A stretch of DNA of 64,000 nt, from positions 22,035 to 86,034 of the forward strand of contig JBJKSB010000029.1 of the NCBI GenBank assembly GCA_046704385.1, written 5' to 3'. The position numbers were made by a program, and so were the translations under genes. Below the pieces are notes generated by a model. It was not told where the DNA came from, did not search any database, and saw only the letters and a program-made list of their open reading frames with translations. The DNA is from GH45 sp046704385 (lineage in GTDB: Bacteria > Bacteroidota > Bacteroidia > Bacteroidales > SZUA-534). Shown here piece by piece: positions 44,390 to 54,100 of this stretch. Each line of letters starts with the position of its first letter. Positions within the stretch are counted from its first letter, which is position 1.

Positions 44390-45599
44390 TGTACTAATCA
44401 CCACATACTGGAGCTATCGCGAACCACTTATCCAAACCTATACCTTGCCTTATGTGCGTATTATTCGCAAAAACCTTGCTGCTGATGCTAAAATTTACTT
44501 GTTTACTTTAGAGCAAAAACAATTGGCCATGACACATAAGGAATGGCAGGAGGAATCAGAAAAACTTGAAAAAGAAGGTATTATTATATTGCGGGCGAAG
44601 TATCATACATTTGGTATCAAAATGATTCTAAATTTTCTTTTCGTTTTTCTTAAGCTTTGGTACATATGTGTTTTTAAAAAAATTTCTGTTATTCATGCCT
44701 GGTGTACACCGGGTGGGGTAGTTGGTTATTTGTTATCAGTGTTTGCCCGCAAACCCTTAATTATTGACAGTTATGAGCCCCATGCCGAATCGATGGTGGA
44801 GAATGGAGAATGGACCAGCCAGAGCAAGGCATTTAAAATATTGTTTTGGTTTGAAAAAAGAATGAGCCGAAAAACCGATACGGTAATTGCGTTAACGGAA
44901 GGAATGCGAAACTATGCACAAACGAAATATCAGGCAACCTTTAAAAACTATTTTGTAAAACCGGCCCTGGTTGATTTTGAAAAATTTAATATGCAACCCC
45001 CCAAAGATCAAAAACTGATGCAAAAATTTGGATTGGAAGATAAATTAGTTTGTATATATGCCGGCAAATTAGGCGGGATTTACCTTGATACAGAAGTGTT
45101 TGATATGTTTAAGGTGATGTATGATTATTGGGGTGAAAAAATTAAAATACTTTTATTGACTTCCCGCGAAAAAGAATGGGTTAAAAACCAGATAAATATG
45201 CGAAATATCCCGGCTTCCAGCATCCATATTTTATATATTGATTTTAGTGAGATACACAAGTATTATCGTTTGGCTGATTTTGCTATTAATCCTGTTAAGC
45301 CAGTTCCTTCTAAAAGGTATTGCACCTCAATTAAGGATGGAGAATATTGGGCAATGGGTCTTCCGGTTATTATCCCTGCTAATATATCAGATGATTCAGA
45401 AATTATAGAAAAAAATAATATAGGATTTGTTCTAGACAAATTAAATGAGAATTACTATAAAAAAGCCATTGAAAAAATGGATATGATGCTTTCAGGAAAT
45501 AGTGATGAATTAAAGCAGAAAATATTTAGTATTGCCAATCAATATCGTAATTTTAAAGTTGCTGAAAAAATTTATAAAGAAATATATAATCAAAATTGA
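44382..45599 (+). CDS. Glycosyltransferase, GT-B type
   Basis: This 405-residue transferase has a GT-B fold. The N-terminal half has TTYWSYREPLIQTYTLPYVRII and KKISVIHAWCTPGGVVGYLLS; the C-terminal half has CIYAGKLGGIYLDTE and the donor-binding FAINPVKPVPSKRYCTSIKDGEYWAMGLPVI. Its start lies within the last codons of the AlbA_2 gene (8-bp overlap). It is followed after 6 bp by galE, so the AlbA_2 gene, this transferase and galE form one block. Function in surface-glycan assembly is inferred from context. Confidence 0.85.
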   Translation: MNNVLITTYWSYREPLIQTYTLPYVRIIRKNLAADAKIYLFTLEQKQLAMTHKEWQEESEKLEKEGIIILRAKYHTFGIKMILNFLFVFLKLWYICVFKKISVIHAWCTPGGVVGYLLSVFARKPLIIDSYEPHAESMVENGEWTSQSKAFKILFWFEKRMSRKTDTVIALTEGMRNYAQTKYQATFKNYFVKPALVDFEKFNMQPPKDQKLMQKFGLEDKLVCIYAGKLGGIYLDTEVFDMFKVMYDYWGEKIKILLLTSREKEWVKNQINMRNIPASSIHILYIDFSEIHKYYRLADFAINPVKPVPSKRYCTSIKDGEYWAMGLPVIIPANISDDSEIIEKNNIGFVLDKLNENYYKKAIEKMDMMLSGNSDELKQKIFSIANQYRNFKVAEKIYKEIYNQN

Positions 45600-45605
45600 T
45601 ATTGG

Positions 45606-46634
45606 ATGAAGAAGATACTAATAACAGGAGGAACAGGCTATATTGGCTCTCATACCATAATCGAAATTTTGGAAAACACCAAATTTATTCCCATATCTAT
45701 TGATAATTTCTCAAGGTCGTTTCCGGAAACATTAAATAGGGTAAAGAAAATCACAGGTAAAGATGTTGTCAATTACGATATTGATCTATGCGATTTGGAA
45801 GATTTGGAAGAAGTGTTTAAAAAGAACCCGGAAATAGAGGGAGTAATTCATTTTGCGGCATATAAATCCGTACCTGAATCCGTTGAAAATCCTTTATTAT
45901 ATTATCACAATAATATTAATTCCCTGGTAAATATTTTAAAATGTTGCCAGAAATTTGGCGTTCAGAACTTTATCTTTTCTTCATCGTGTTCCGTGTATGG
46001 CAATGTCCAAAAATTACCGGTCACGGAAGAAACGGTTTTGGGAAAACCCGAATCACCTTATGGACATACTAAAATAATTGGGGAGGAACTCATAAAAAAT
46101 TTTGTAAAAGCAAATCGTATTAAAACCATGCCTTTACGTTACTTCAACCCGGGGGGAGCACATATTTCCGGATTAAATGGTGAACATTCCATTGACAAAC
46201 CCAATAATTTGGTTCCTTTTATCACTCAAAGTGCAGCAGGAATTTTGGGATCTCTTACTGTTTTTGGGGATGACTATGATACCCGCGATGGTTCCTGTAT
46301 ACGCGATTATGTGCATGTTTCAGATATTGCCCGGGCCCATGTTTTGGCTTTACAATATTTAATGAATGATAAAAGAGAGAAGGTTTTTGAAATAGTTAAC
46401 CTGGGAACAGGAAAAGGCATAACGGTTTTTGAAGCCATTAAATCGTTTGTTAAAGTATCAGGAGTTACATTAAATTACAACATAGGACCGCGCAGAGAAG
46501 GCGATGTGGCTGCTATTTATAGTGATAGTTCTAAGGCAAAAGAACTTTTTGGCTGGGAATGCCAATATAATATTGATGATATGATGGATAGTGCCTGGAA
46601 ATGGCAAAAAACATTATTATCTGAAAACAAATAA
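45606..46634 (+). CDS. galE: UDP-glucose 4-epimerase
   Basis: This 342-residue enzyme interconverts UDP-glucose and UDP-galactose with tightly bound NAD. It shows ILITGGTGYIGSHT at the N-terminus, FSSSCSVYG with the catalytic Ser/Thr, YGHTK as the YxxxK pair, LRYFNPGGAH, and RDYVHVSDIARAHVLAL, all typical of GalE of standard size. It closes the glycan cluster and would supply UDP-galactose (or the N-acetyl forms) to the transferases upstream. It converges with the membrane-protein gene, with only 1 bp between their stop codons. Confidence 0.95.
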   Translation: MKKILITGGTGYIGSHTIIEILENTKFIPISIDNFSRSFPETLNRVKKITGKDVVNYDIDLCDLEDLEEVFKKNPEIEGVIHFAAYKSVPESVENPLLYYHNNINSLVNILKCCQKFGVQNFIFSSSCSVYGNVQKLPVTEETVLGKPESPYGHTKIIGEELIKNFVKANRIKTMPLRYFNPGGAHISGLNGEHSIDKPNNLVPFITQSAAGILGSLTVFGDDYDTRDGSCIRDYVHVSDIARAHVLALQYLMNDKREKVFEIVNLGTGKGITVFEAIKSFVKVSGVTLNYNIGPRREGDVAAIYSDSSKAKELFGWECQYNIDDMMDSAWKWQKTLLSENK

Positions 46635-46635
46635 A

Positions 46636-47961
46636 TTATACAGTCTCTATATGTTGAAGAGATACGAATAAAGGTATAATTATAAAAGTTAATACAGGAA
46701 TCCTATACCTTACCAAAGCTCCAAAATTTGCAGTAGTCAATCCTACCAAAAATGCGAAAGTCACAGCAAAAACAGCCAGCGATAGTAATAAGGGATTTTG
46801 CAAAATGCCTTTAATGGTTTTAAAAAAACCGGTTTCAATAAAAGCATAAGTTAGCAATATCATTAACACAACGTTTTCCAATCCCGAAAATTTAGTTAAA
46901 AACCCTTCCCCTTCCCAGATAAAAGGACGAAAAATACCCGAGATTATCGCTTTGGGTGCCATTTTTAAAATTCCGGGTAAGGTGGGTTCAAATTCTCCAA
47001 TATTAAAACTATTGCCCCCGTAATAATCTTTTTTTAAATCATCCTGAATTATCCAGGCAGTTTCCAGCATAGCATCAACACTTTCGTAACGGCTGTTGGC
47101 CATAGTGCCTGTTTTGGCCAGGGTTATGGTTCCAAAGGTCCAGAATAATAAGGCAATAAAAGGAAAAACAATTACCCGAATAAAATTACTTTTTATGGCT
47201 TTCATTGCTGAAAACGCCAACCAAATTAAAACTGAGGCAAAAGCCAGGTAAAACATAAAAGGGCGGATAGAGAAAACAATATAGGACCAGAATAAGAAAA
47301 CCATTAAATTGAATAAAATCTTTTTGTGTGTAAAGAAAACATGGTAAAAACTTACATAAATACCCAATATGCCAATATAAGTCCAGCCGTCTTTTAGTAT
47401 ACCGGAACTCCAAAAAGCAACACTTGGAATAAATAGTAAAGCAAAGGCCAGGTATTTTTCATTACCTTTAAAATAAGAAATAAGCATTTTATAAAAACGC
47501 CAAACTACAAAGTATAAGGCCAGGTCAAAAAGAATGGTAGTGCCAACGTAGCTTCCAAAAGAAAGCAAATAAAAAATCACATTAAACCGGCATACGGAGA
47601 ATGTGTTGGGGTCACGAAAAAAGTAAGGATAACCCGTGTGCTGATCGAACATGCTTTTTATTTCGTCAGAATGGTTTCCTGCCAGTAGCTTGAAAAAGGT
47701 GGGAATATCCTTACCGAGCATATTTACAATACATTGGCTGCCATGAAAATAGTAAACCGTATCGCCACCGCCGTAATAAAACAGATAAATGGCTGCAAAC
47801 GCAAGGCCGGCAACAATTTTGGCCCATAAGCCCCATGTAAAATATTTATAATAAGGTTCCTCTTGTATATGCTTGTTTTTAACCCGGGTTCCAACCAGGA
47901 AAACAGCCACCAGTAGAAAGGGGACAATGAATAAGTCTTGTATGGTTATCAGGTTATTCAA
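46636..47961 (-). CDS. Polytopic membrane protein, possibly polysaccharide polymerase or GT-C type
   Basis: This 441-residue protein has about ten hydrophobic segments and a large loop with YYGGGDTVYYFHGSQCIV and TGYPYFFRDPNTFSVCRFN. I do not recognise a named family. Size, helix number and location right after galE suggest an oligosaccharide polymerase (Wzy-like), otherwise missing from this cluster, or a GT-C transferase. It lies on the opposite strand from the glycan genes, with its stop codon 1 bp from that of galE. The assignment is inference. Confidence 0.55.
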   Translation of the reverse strand: MNNLITIQDLFIVPFLLVAVFLVGTRVKNKHIQEEPYYKYFTWGLWAKIVAGLAFAAIYLFYYGGGDTVYYFHGSQCIVNMLGKDIPTFFKLLAGNHSDEIKSMFDQHTGYPYFFRDPNTFSVCRFNVIFYLLSFGSYVGTTILFDLALYFVVWRFYKMLISYFKGNEKYLAFALLFIPSVAFWSSGILKDGWTYIGILGIYVSFYHVFFTHKKILFNLMVFLFWSYIVFSIRPFMFYLAFASVLIWLAFSAMKAIKSNFIRVIVFPFIALLFWTFGTITLAKTGTMANSRYESVDAMLETAWIIQDDLKKDYYGGNSFNIGEFEPTLPGILKMAPKAIISGIFRPFIWEGEGFLTKFSGLENVVLMILLTYAFIETGFFKTIKGILQNPLLLSLAVFAVTFAFLVGLTTANFGALVRYRIPVLTFIIIPLFVSLQHIETV

Positions 47962-48116
47962 AATTTGTAACTGTTTTATAAACTTTAAATATAGGGATGT
48001 TTTTGGATTGTTTGAATAAGTTGAAGGGTTTCATCAAAATAAACACTTCAACCAACGAAATAATACAAAATACACTCATCATTACACCCAAAACTTTATA
48101 TCTATTTCATGCTGCT

Positions 48117-48144
48117 TTTAAAAGATAAAATATTATCTTTAAAA
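48117..48144. promoter_or_regulatory. Candidate HipB operator
   Basis: AAAGATAA (48121-48128) and TTATCTTT (48133-48140) form an 8-bp inverted repeat with a 4-bp spacer, and the match extends three bases on each side after one mismatch. It lies 21 bp before the hipB-like start codon, where HipB-type repressors bind in known systems. Confidence 0.45.
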
Positions 48145-48161
48145 CAACAAAAAGCGTGCTT

Positions 48162-48488
48162 ATGGACAAAATATTATCCGATAAAAGTTTTCTTGATGAT
48201 TTTAATCCCCAGGCATTAGCTAAGAATATTGCCAAAAATTTTAAAACACGCAGGCTGGAAGTGAATATTACCCAGGAAGCTTTAGCATTAAAGTCAGGGG
48301 TAAGCCTGGGATCAATCAAGCGGTTTGAAACCAAACATGAGATATCTCTCAGGAACCTTATATTATTAGCGGTTGCATTAAATGTAACCCAGGAGTTCAA
48401 ATCTTTGTTCAGTAAACAACAATATCAAAGTATTGAAGAATTGACTCAAAGAACCAAAAACAAATCCCGAAAACGAGCCCGCAAATGA
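48162..48488 (+). CDS. hipB: HipB-like XRE-family antitoxin/repressor
   Basis: This 108-residue protein has a Cro/C1-type helix-turn-helix (residues about 20-75: LAKNIAKNFKTRRLEVNITQEALALKSGVSLGSIKRFE) and a basic tail KNKSRKRARK. The ATG at 48162 is preferred to a GTG two codons earlier. It overlaps the start of a broken hipA gene by 4 bp, the classic hipBA arrangement in which HipB represses the operon and neutralises the HipA kinase. HipB appears intact although its toxin is not. A palindromic operator candidate lies at 48117-48144. Confidence 0.85.
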   Translation: MDKILSDKSFLDDFNPQALAKNIAKNFKTRRLEVNITQEALALKSGVSLGSIKRFETKHEISLRNLILLAVALNVTQEFKSLFSKQQYQSIEELTQRTKNKSRKRARK

Positions 48489-49174
48489 TCAAAGAGTTGA
48501 AAAAAATTAAAGTTTATTTGAACAGTACCCATGTCGGAACATTGGCATTAACTCCTGACAACCTTGCTGCTTTGAATATGCGGCCGATTATATAAGCTCA
48601 GGGGTTTCCATCTCTCCTTTTTATCTTCCCTTACAACCGGGGGTTTTTGTAGCAAAGCCTGAACCATTCAATGGTTTGTTTGGTGTTTTTGATGATTCTT
48701 TGCCTGATGGTTGGGGGAGATTGCTTACCGATAGGTTGTTACAAAAAAAACAGATTCAATAGTGCCAGTGGTTTATTATATGCCAGCTACCGGTATCCTT
48801 CACTGGATTATATCGATTTGATTAAAGCAACCCTGGCTTTAACGCAGGATATGCAGGAAGCATTGAAAATTTTCAGACAAATGGTTTTTAATGTGTTAAT
48901 TTATAATAAAGATGATCATGCTAAGAATTTCTCTTTTATTTTAAAAGATAAGGTTTGGAATGTCTCTCCGGCTTACGACCTGGTTTATAGCAGCGGTTTT
49001 AACGAACAACATACCACAACAATTAACGGGAAGGGCAATCCTGAAAAAGAAGATGTTTTTGCGGGTGCCAGCCAGACGGGATTACCACTTAAAAGAACTA
49101 CTGCAATTTACAACGAGGTCTTTGAAAATAGTAGGGAGCTGGTCAGGTTGCTTAAGGAATTGGGTTTGTTGTAA
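48485..49174 (+). pseudogene. hipA: HipA-like Ser/Thr kinase toxin, decayed
   Basis: Three frames in turn carry HipA sequence. The first (from ATG 48485) has VYLNSTHVGTLALTPDN and stops at 48593-48595 after a frameshift near 48570. The second carries FEYAADYISSGVSISPFYLP and FGVFDDSLPDGWGRLLTDRL and stops at 48760-48762. The third, entered at a run of eight A (48743-48750), has LDYIDLIKATLALTQDM, VLIYNKDDHAKNFSF and VSPAYDLVYS (kinase catalytic and metal-binding motifs). The central part expected between RLLQKNRF and SASGLL (roughly 150 residues) is missing. With two frameshifts and a deletion it cannot yield an active toxin. Confidence 0.88.
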
Positions 49175-49319
49175 GATTAGAAAAAAGGAAAGCTGGGAAA
49201 TTGGGTTGCAGACTATATCTGGTTCATGTGCTCATTATTACGAATTGCTGAATACTGGGTGAAAATTGTTTGCTGGTTTTGGTTCTTGGTTACAATTTTT
49301 TAGTGTTGCGAACGAAAAA

Positions 49320-49371
49320 TGTCACTAAAGATTTGCTCGCTTGTCACTAAAAATGTATCTTTGTCATTAAA
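49320..49371 (+). promoter_or_regulatory. Promoter overlapped by three TGTCA(C/T)TAAA repeats
   Basis: -33 TTTG at 49332-49335 and -7 TATCTTTG at 49356-49363 are 20 bp apart, a full consensus promoter. TGTCACTAAA lies at 49320-49329 and 49342-49351, and TGTCATTAAA at 49362-49371. The repeats therefore flank the -33 box, fill the spacer and overlap the -7 box, with start-to-start distances of 22 and 20 bp (about two helical turns). This is the geometry of an operator. Confidence 0.65.
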
Positions 49372-49384
49372 AAATTTTAATATG

Positions 49385-50908
49385 ATGACAAAAGAAGAAT
49401 TGGAGCAATTGATCAAACAAGGTGAACACCAGAAACAGGAATTAAAAAAAGCTACGGATACCCTGCCAAACTCAGTATGGGAAACCTATTCTTCTTTTGC
49501 AAATACCGATGGAGGCCAAATTATTCTGGGAATTGGAGAAAAAAAAGGAAAATTATTCCCGGTTGGGGTAAATAGCCCGGAAAAAATTATTAAAGAATTT
49601 TGGAACCAGGTGAATAATCAGCAGAAAGTAAATATCAATATTCTTTTTGAGAAAGATGTTTCGAAGGTTTCAGTTGATGGAAAAGACTTTATTTTAATCA
49701 ATATTCCAAGAGCGAATCGCCAGGAACGGCCGGTATATTTGAACAATAATTTATTTTCAGGCACCTATCGTAGAAATTTTGAAGGAGATTATAAATGCAA
49801 TGAAGCAGAGGTAAAAGCGATGTTGCGGGACCAGTCAGATGTTTCTGCAGATGGCTCTGTTGTTGACGAAGTGTCTATCTCAGATATGCTTACCAGTACC
49901 TTCCGGCGTTATAGAATCCGGTTTAATAATCATAAAGAAAGTCATGTATGGAAAAGCCTAAGCGATGAGGAATTTTTGCTTAAAATTGGAGCTGCACGTC
50001 GGGTTGAAAATAAAATAAAGCCTACTATTGCGGGGGTTTTAATGTTCTGTGAAGAGCATATTATTGTAACTGTATTGCCTCAATTTTTCCTGGATTACAG
50101 GGAAAAGGAACACAAAGATGATTTAAGATGGGTCGATAGAATTTATTCAAACTCAGGAAACTGGACTGGGAATCTTTACGATTTTTATTTTAATGTTACG
50201 GATCGTGTGCTGGAATCTGTAAAAGTACCATTTCGTCTTAAAGGTATTACACGTGTTGATGAGACTCCGGTACATGAGGCTATTCGGGAGGCAATTGCAA
50301 ACACCTTAATCCATGCTGATTATCATGGAGTACGAGGAGTGGTTATTGAAAAATTGCCCCATCGGTTAATCATGCAAAATCCGGGAGGATTTAGAATGTC
50401 TGTTTCTGCTGCCACAGATGGGGGTATTAGTGACCCTCGTAATTCGGGCATCTTTAAAATGTTTGCATTGGTTGGCGTTGGCGAAAGAGCTGGTAGTGGC
50501 TTGCATGCAATTCATTATGTTTGGGAAAAATTTAATTTAAACTCTCCGGCTATTAGTGAGCAGTATAATCCTGAGCGAATTACATTTAATCTTGATTGGT
50601 CTGGCAATTTAAATCAGGTTAATGACTCTGGCGGTTCTTTAAACAGATATTATGTCACTAAAAGCGATGGGTTTGTCACCAAAAAACGTTTTAGTGTCAC
50701 TAAAGCGGCACTCGATGTCACTTTACCTGATCGACAAAATTTAATTATCCGGATTTTGAGAGAACGAGCGGATATAACAGTCGATGAAATTGCTGAAAAA
50801 TTAAATGTTAACCGCAGAACAGTAATCAGAGACCTGGGCAAATTGCAGGAATTGAATTTAATAAAACGATTTGGTGGCAGAAAAATTGGTTATTGGGAGG
50901 TGTTATAA
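49385..50908 (+). CDS. Schlafen AlbA_2 / HATPase_c_4 winged-helix protein with heptad repeat
   Basis: This 507-residue AlbA_2-family protein is more distant from the other three in the window. It has an AlbA_2 domain (GEHQKQELKKA, SSFANTDGGQIILGIGEK), the HATPase_c_4 part (IREAIANTLIHADYHG, HRLIMQNPGGFRMS, GERAGSGLHAIHYVWEKF) and a winged helix (ITVDEIAEKLNVNRRTVIRDL). The ATG at 49385 matches paralogue starts; the open frame upstream covers the promoter repeats. Residues 424-447 contain four 7-residue V-T-K/L units encoded by DNA copies of the promoter motif. It may bind those sites and control itself; that is inference. Confidence 0.87.
   Translation: MTKEELEQLIKQGEHQKQELKKATDTLPNSVWETYSSFANTDGGQIILGIGEKKGKLFPVGVNSPEKIIKEFWNQVNNQQKVNINILFEKDVSKVSVDGKDFILINIPRANRQERPVYLNNNLFSGTYRRNFEGDYKCNEAEVKAMLRDQSDVSADGSVVDEVSISDMLTSTFRRYRIRFNNHKESHVWKSLSDEEFLLKIGAARRVENKIKPTIAGVLMFCEEHIIVTVLPQFFLDYREKEHKDDLRWVDRIYSNSGNWTGNLYDFYFNVTDRVLESVKVPFRLKGITRVDETPVHEAIREAIANTLIHADYHGVRGVVIEKLPHRLIMQNPGGFRMSVSAATDGGISDPRNSGIFKMFALVGVGERAGSGLHAIHYVWEKFNLNSPAISEQYNPERITFNLDWSGNLNQVNDSGGSLNRYYVTKSDGFVTKKRFSVTKAALDVTLPDRQNLIIRILRERADITVDEIAEKLNVNRRTVIRDLGKLQELNLIKRFGGRKIGYWEVL
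50653..50725 (+). repeat. Four TGTCAC 10-mers at exact 21-bp spacing inside the AlbA_2 gene
   Basis: TGTCACTAAA starts at 50653 and 50695, TGTCACCAAA at 50674 and TGTCACTTTA at 50716: exactly 21 bp apart each time. The intervening 11 bp are not conserved. In frame they encode V-T-K-x-x-x-x heptads at residues 424, 431, 438 and 445. The same 10-mer occurs over the gene's promoter at 49320-49371. Confidence 0.95.
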
Positions 50909-50964
50909 TGAGTTTCACAATAAGTTTTGGATGACAAAAACAGAAAAAAAAGAAGTTGGTTTTA

Positions 50965-51066
50965 ATGCTTAAAAATATGGACCCTTGTTTAGATGATATA
51001 TTTTATGATACAACCCTATTAAGTTTGGAAGAAAAGGCTTGCTTGTTAAAAGATGCATTTAAATAA
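50965..51066 (+). CDS. Possible 33-residue ORF, unknown
   Basis: An ATG-started frame encodes MLKNMDPCLDDIFYDTTLLS followed by LEEKACLLKDAFK. It fills part of the 200-bp gap before the SNF2 helicase gene. The composition is plausible for protein, but no family was recognised and it may be a gene remnant. Confidence 0.2.
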   Translation: MLKNMDPCLDDIFYDTTLLSLEEKACLLKDAFK

Positions 51067-51108
51067 TTTATAGTTTTGGGCTTTCTGTTTATACTATAAA
51101 AAACATGC

Positions 51109-54100
51109 ATGGTTAATAAGGAATATATTGACAGGTTTATTGATTTTTATACTGATGATAAGGTAAAAAGCAGGGGGAAAGCCTTATATCGATCAAAAAA
51201 GGTTTATTTAACATCACAAGAGTCTGCTTCGGAGTTTGGTATTGAAAAAACCATCTCTAAATTCAAAGTTGAAGGATCTCGCTTTTACGATGTGGCAATA
51301 ACTCATGCAAAAAATAATGTTTCCACTTCATGTAGTTGTCCGTACGATTGGGGAACAATTTGTAAACATACCGTTGCAGCTTTACTTTTCCTTAAAGACA
51401 ATAATGATATTTCAACGGCAATTCCGTTACCAGCAGGCAATGAAAAACCTAAAATTAAAAAGCCAAAGCGAAAAAGTAATGACCCTTATTTTATTGCTGA
51501 CTATAAGTTAATTACCGAAGACCTTGCCAACGAGCACTATGGTCGTAAAGTAATAAATCAAATTGATTATTGGAACAAGCCTGAAATAACACAAACAGAG
51601 TTGAGCCATCGCAATATTACTTTTGTAATTCATTACGCGTATTGTAAATATGAAGTTAAGATTGATTTTGTGGGCAATGGCATAAATATTTTATCTGATG
51701 AATGGTCAAATACAGGCAGGTTAAAAGCTTCCGAGGCTATTTGCCTTTTTCTTATTGCGCAAACATCAACTCCAAATTTGTTTGATATTGTTTTTTCTGA
51801 ACAGCTTAATGAACTTAAAGCACAGATGGCTGCTCGATTTGGCATCACAGATTTTGAGAAATTTTTTGAAATAAAGTATAATACAACATCAGGTTTATAT
51901 GCCAGCCAGATAAACCAAAACATTAAATTAATTCCTGTAAATGGCGATGACATAGTTTTTGATTTTTTAAACGAGGATAACAAACCTGAGGAATTTTCAA
52001 TTACAACCATTGCGAAAAAAGAAAAACGCGATTTAGGTTTTGTTGTTGAAACAAGTTTAGTTGATGATTACGAGGCCCCTATTATTCCAATTATTGCCAA
52101 ATCAAGTAAAAATGGAAAAAAATTCAGCACCCATTATGAAGTATACGAACCGTATTTATCGGACACTTACCGGATAAACATTAGCAGTAGCGCGCAAAAA
52201 CTGCTTAATTATATCGATAATTACAACACGGTAGGCAAAGAAAGCCTTTATGAATTAATAAAAAATGAAGAGTTTGTTTTTATTAATAAAAGAAATTACA
52301 ACAGAATTAGTAAAAACAATCTTTTGAGGGTAAAAGTGTCAAATTACGATGCAGTATTAGTTTATAAAATTATAGGTGACAATGAGTTTATAACAGCGTG
52401 CCAGAAAATAAAAATTAATGAAGCTTTTTATAATATTGATAATTTTTCTGAGGAGTATTCTGGTGAACAGGCTTTATTTAAAGACAATGAATTATTCTTT
52501 GTTTCAAATAAAAAACACAGGGCGGCTTTAGCTGAGTACCCCTCTGAATTTAAAATGGCCATTGATTATAAAAATGATTTTTTTGACAAAGTAATTTCGC
52601 CATTAGCCAACCAATTTGAGATAGACTATAGTGATGGGCCTTTTGAGTACACCAGCCTTGAGCTTGATTTTAATAAACGCCAGCTTTACCTGTCAGAACA
52701 CGATGAATATATAGTTTTTACACCGCAGGTGGTATATAAAAATAGCGAACCGATTATATTAAGTCGGGTAGGCAACATTGTTGAAAAAAACAATGGCTCT
52801 GTAAATGAATATATCAGAAATAATGAGCTTGAAGATGATTATATAAATTTAATTGCAGGGATCCACCCCAATTTTGAAAGCCAAAAGCAGAATAAAATAT
52901 TCTATTTGCACAATGAGGATTTTTTAAAAAACAAATGGTTTTATGAATTTTTCGACAAGCTAAGTGCTTATAATATTGAGGTGTACGGAATTAAACAATT
53001 AAAAAACTTCAAATATTCTCCATTTAAAGGTACGATGTCAACCTCAATTAGCTCGGGTCAGGATTGGTTCGATATTGAAGTAAATGTCGCATTTGGTGAT
53101 AATACGGTTAGTCTTGTTGAATTAAAAAAGGCCATTATACATAAACAAAAATATATTCAACTAAAAGATGGTTCGGTGGGTATTTTGCCTGAGGAATGGA
53201 TGCACAAACTTGAAAAGTACTTTCGAAATGCCAGGGTAAATAACGAGAAACTCGAATTGTCAAAGCTTCGGTTTTCAATTATTGATGAATTGTTTGATGA
53301 AATTAATGATGCTAAAATACTTAATGAACTGGCTGAAAAAAAACAACGCATTTCAAAATTTAAGGAAGTTAAAAATACAAAAGTGCCAGCTAAAGTAAAG
53401 GCTACTTTACGCAATTATCAGAAAGAAGGCCTTAACTGGTTAAATTTTCTTGATGAAATGCAATGGGGTGGCATTTTAGCCGACGACATGGGACTTGGGA
53501 AGACTTTGCAGGTTTTAACATTTATTCAACACATGGTGGTAAAAAATAAAACACCAAACCTTATTGTAGTCCCCACCACGCTTATATTTAATTGGAAAGT
53601 CGAAATTGAAAAATTTACCCCAACATTAAGGGCTTTTTATTATTATGGAAACGACCGGGAAAAAGATGTTACCTCATTCAAAAAACAAAACATGGTAATT
53701 ACTACCTACGGCATTTTGTTACGCGACATTGAGATTTTGAAAGATTTTCAATTCAACTATGTGATTCTTGATGAATCCCAAGCCATAAAAAATCCTGCTG
53801 CCCGAAGATATAAGGCTGCAAATTTGCTTAAAGCAAAAAACCGGCTCGCCCTTACCGGAACACCCATTGAAAACAGCACCTTCGATTTATTTGCACAAAT
53901 GAACTTTGTAAATCCGGGTGTTTTTGGGAGCATCAACAATTTTAAAGAAAACTATTCGAACCCTATTGATAAAGAGGGTGACGAAATAGTAGCCAGTGAA
54001 TTACAGCACATAATTAATCCTTTAATTTTAAGACGCACAAAAGAAAATGTGGCAACAGAGCTGCCTGCTAAAACGGAAAGTGTGATTTACTGTGAAATGG

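Noticed and set aside
48671..49174. Independent gene of unknown function
   Set aside because: Its sequence is the C-terminal part of HipA, reached by frameshift from the preceding frames; it is part of the pseudogene.
50653..50725. Short CRISPR-like array because of regular spacing
   Set aside because: The repeats are only 10 bp with 11-bp gaps, lie inside a coding frame as heptads, and no cas gene is nearby.
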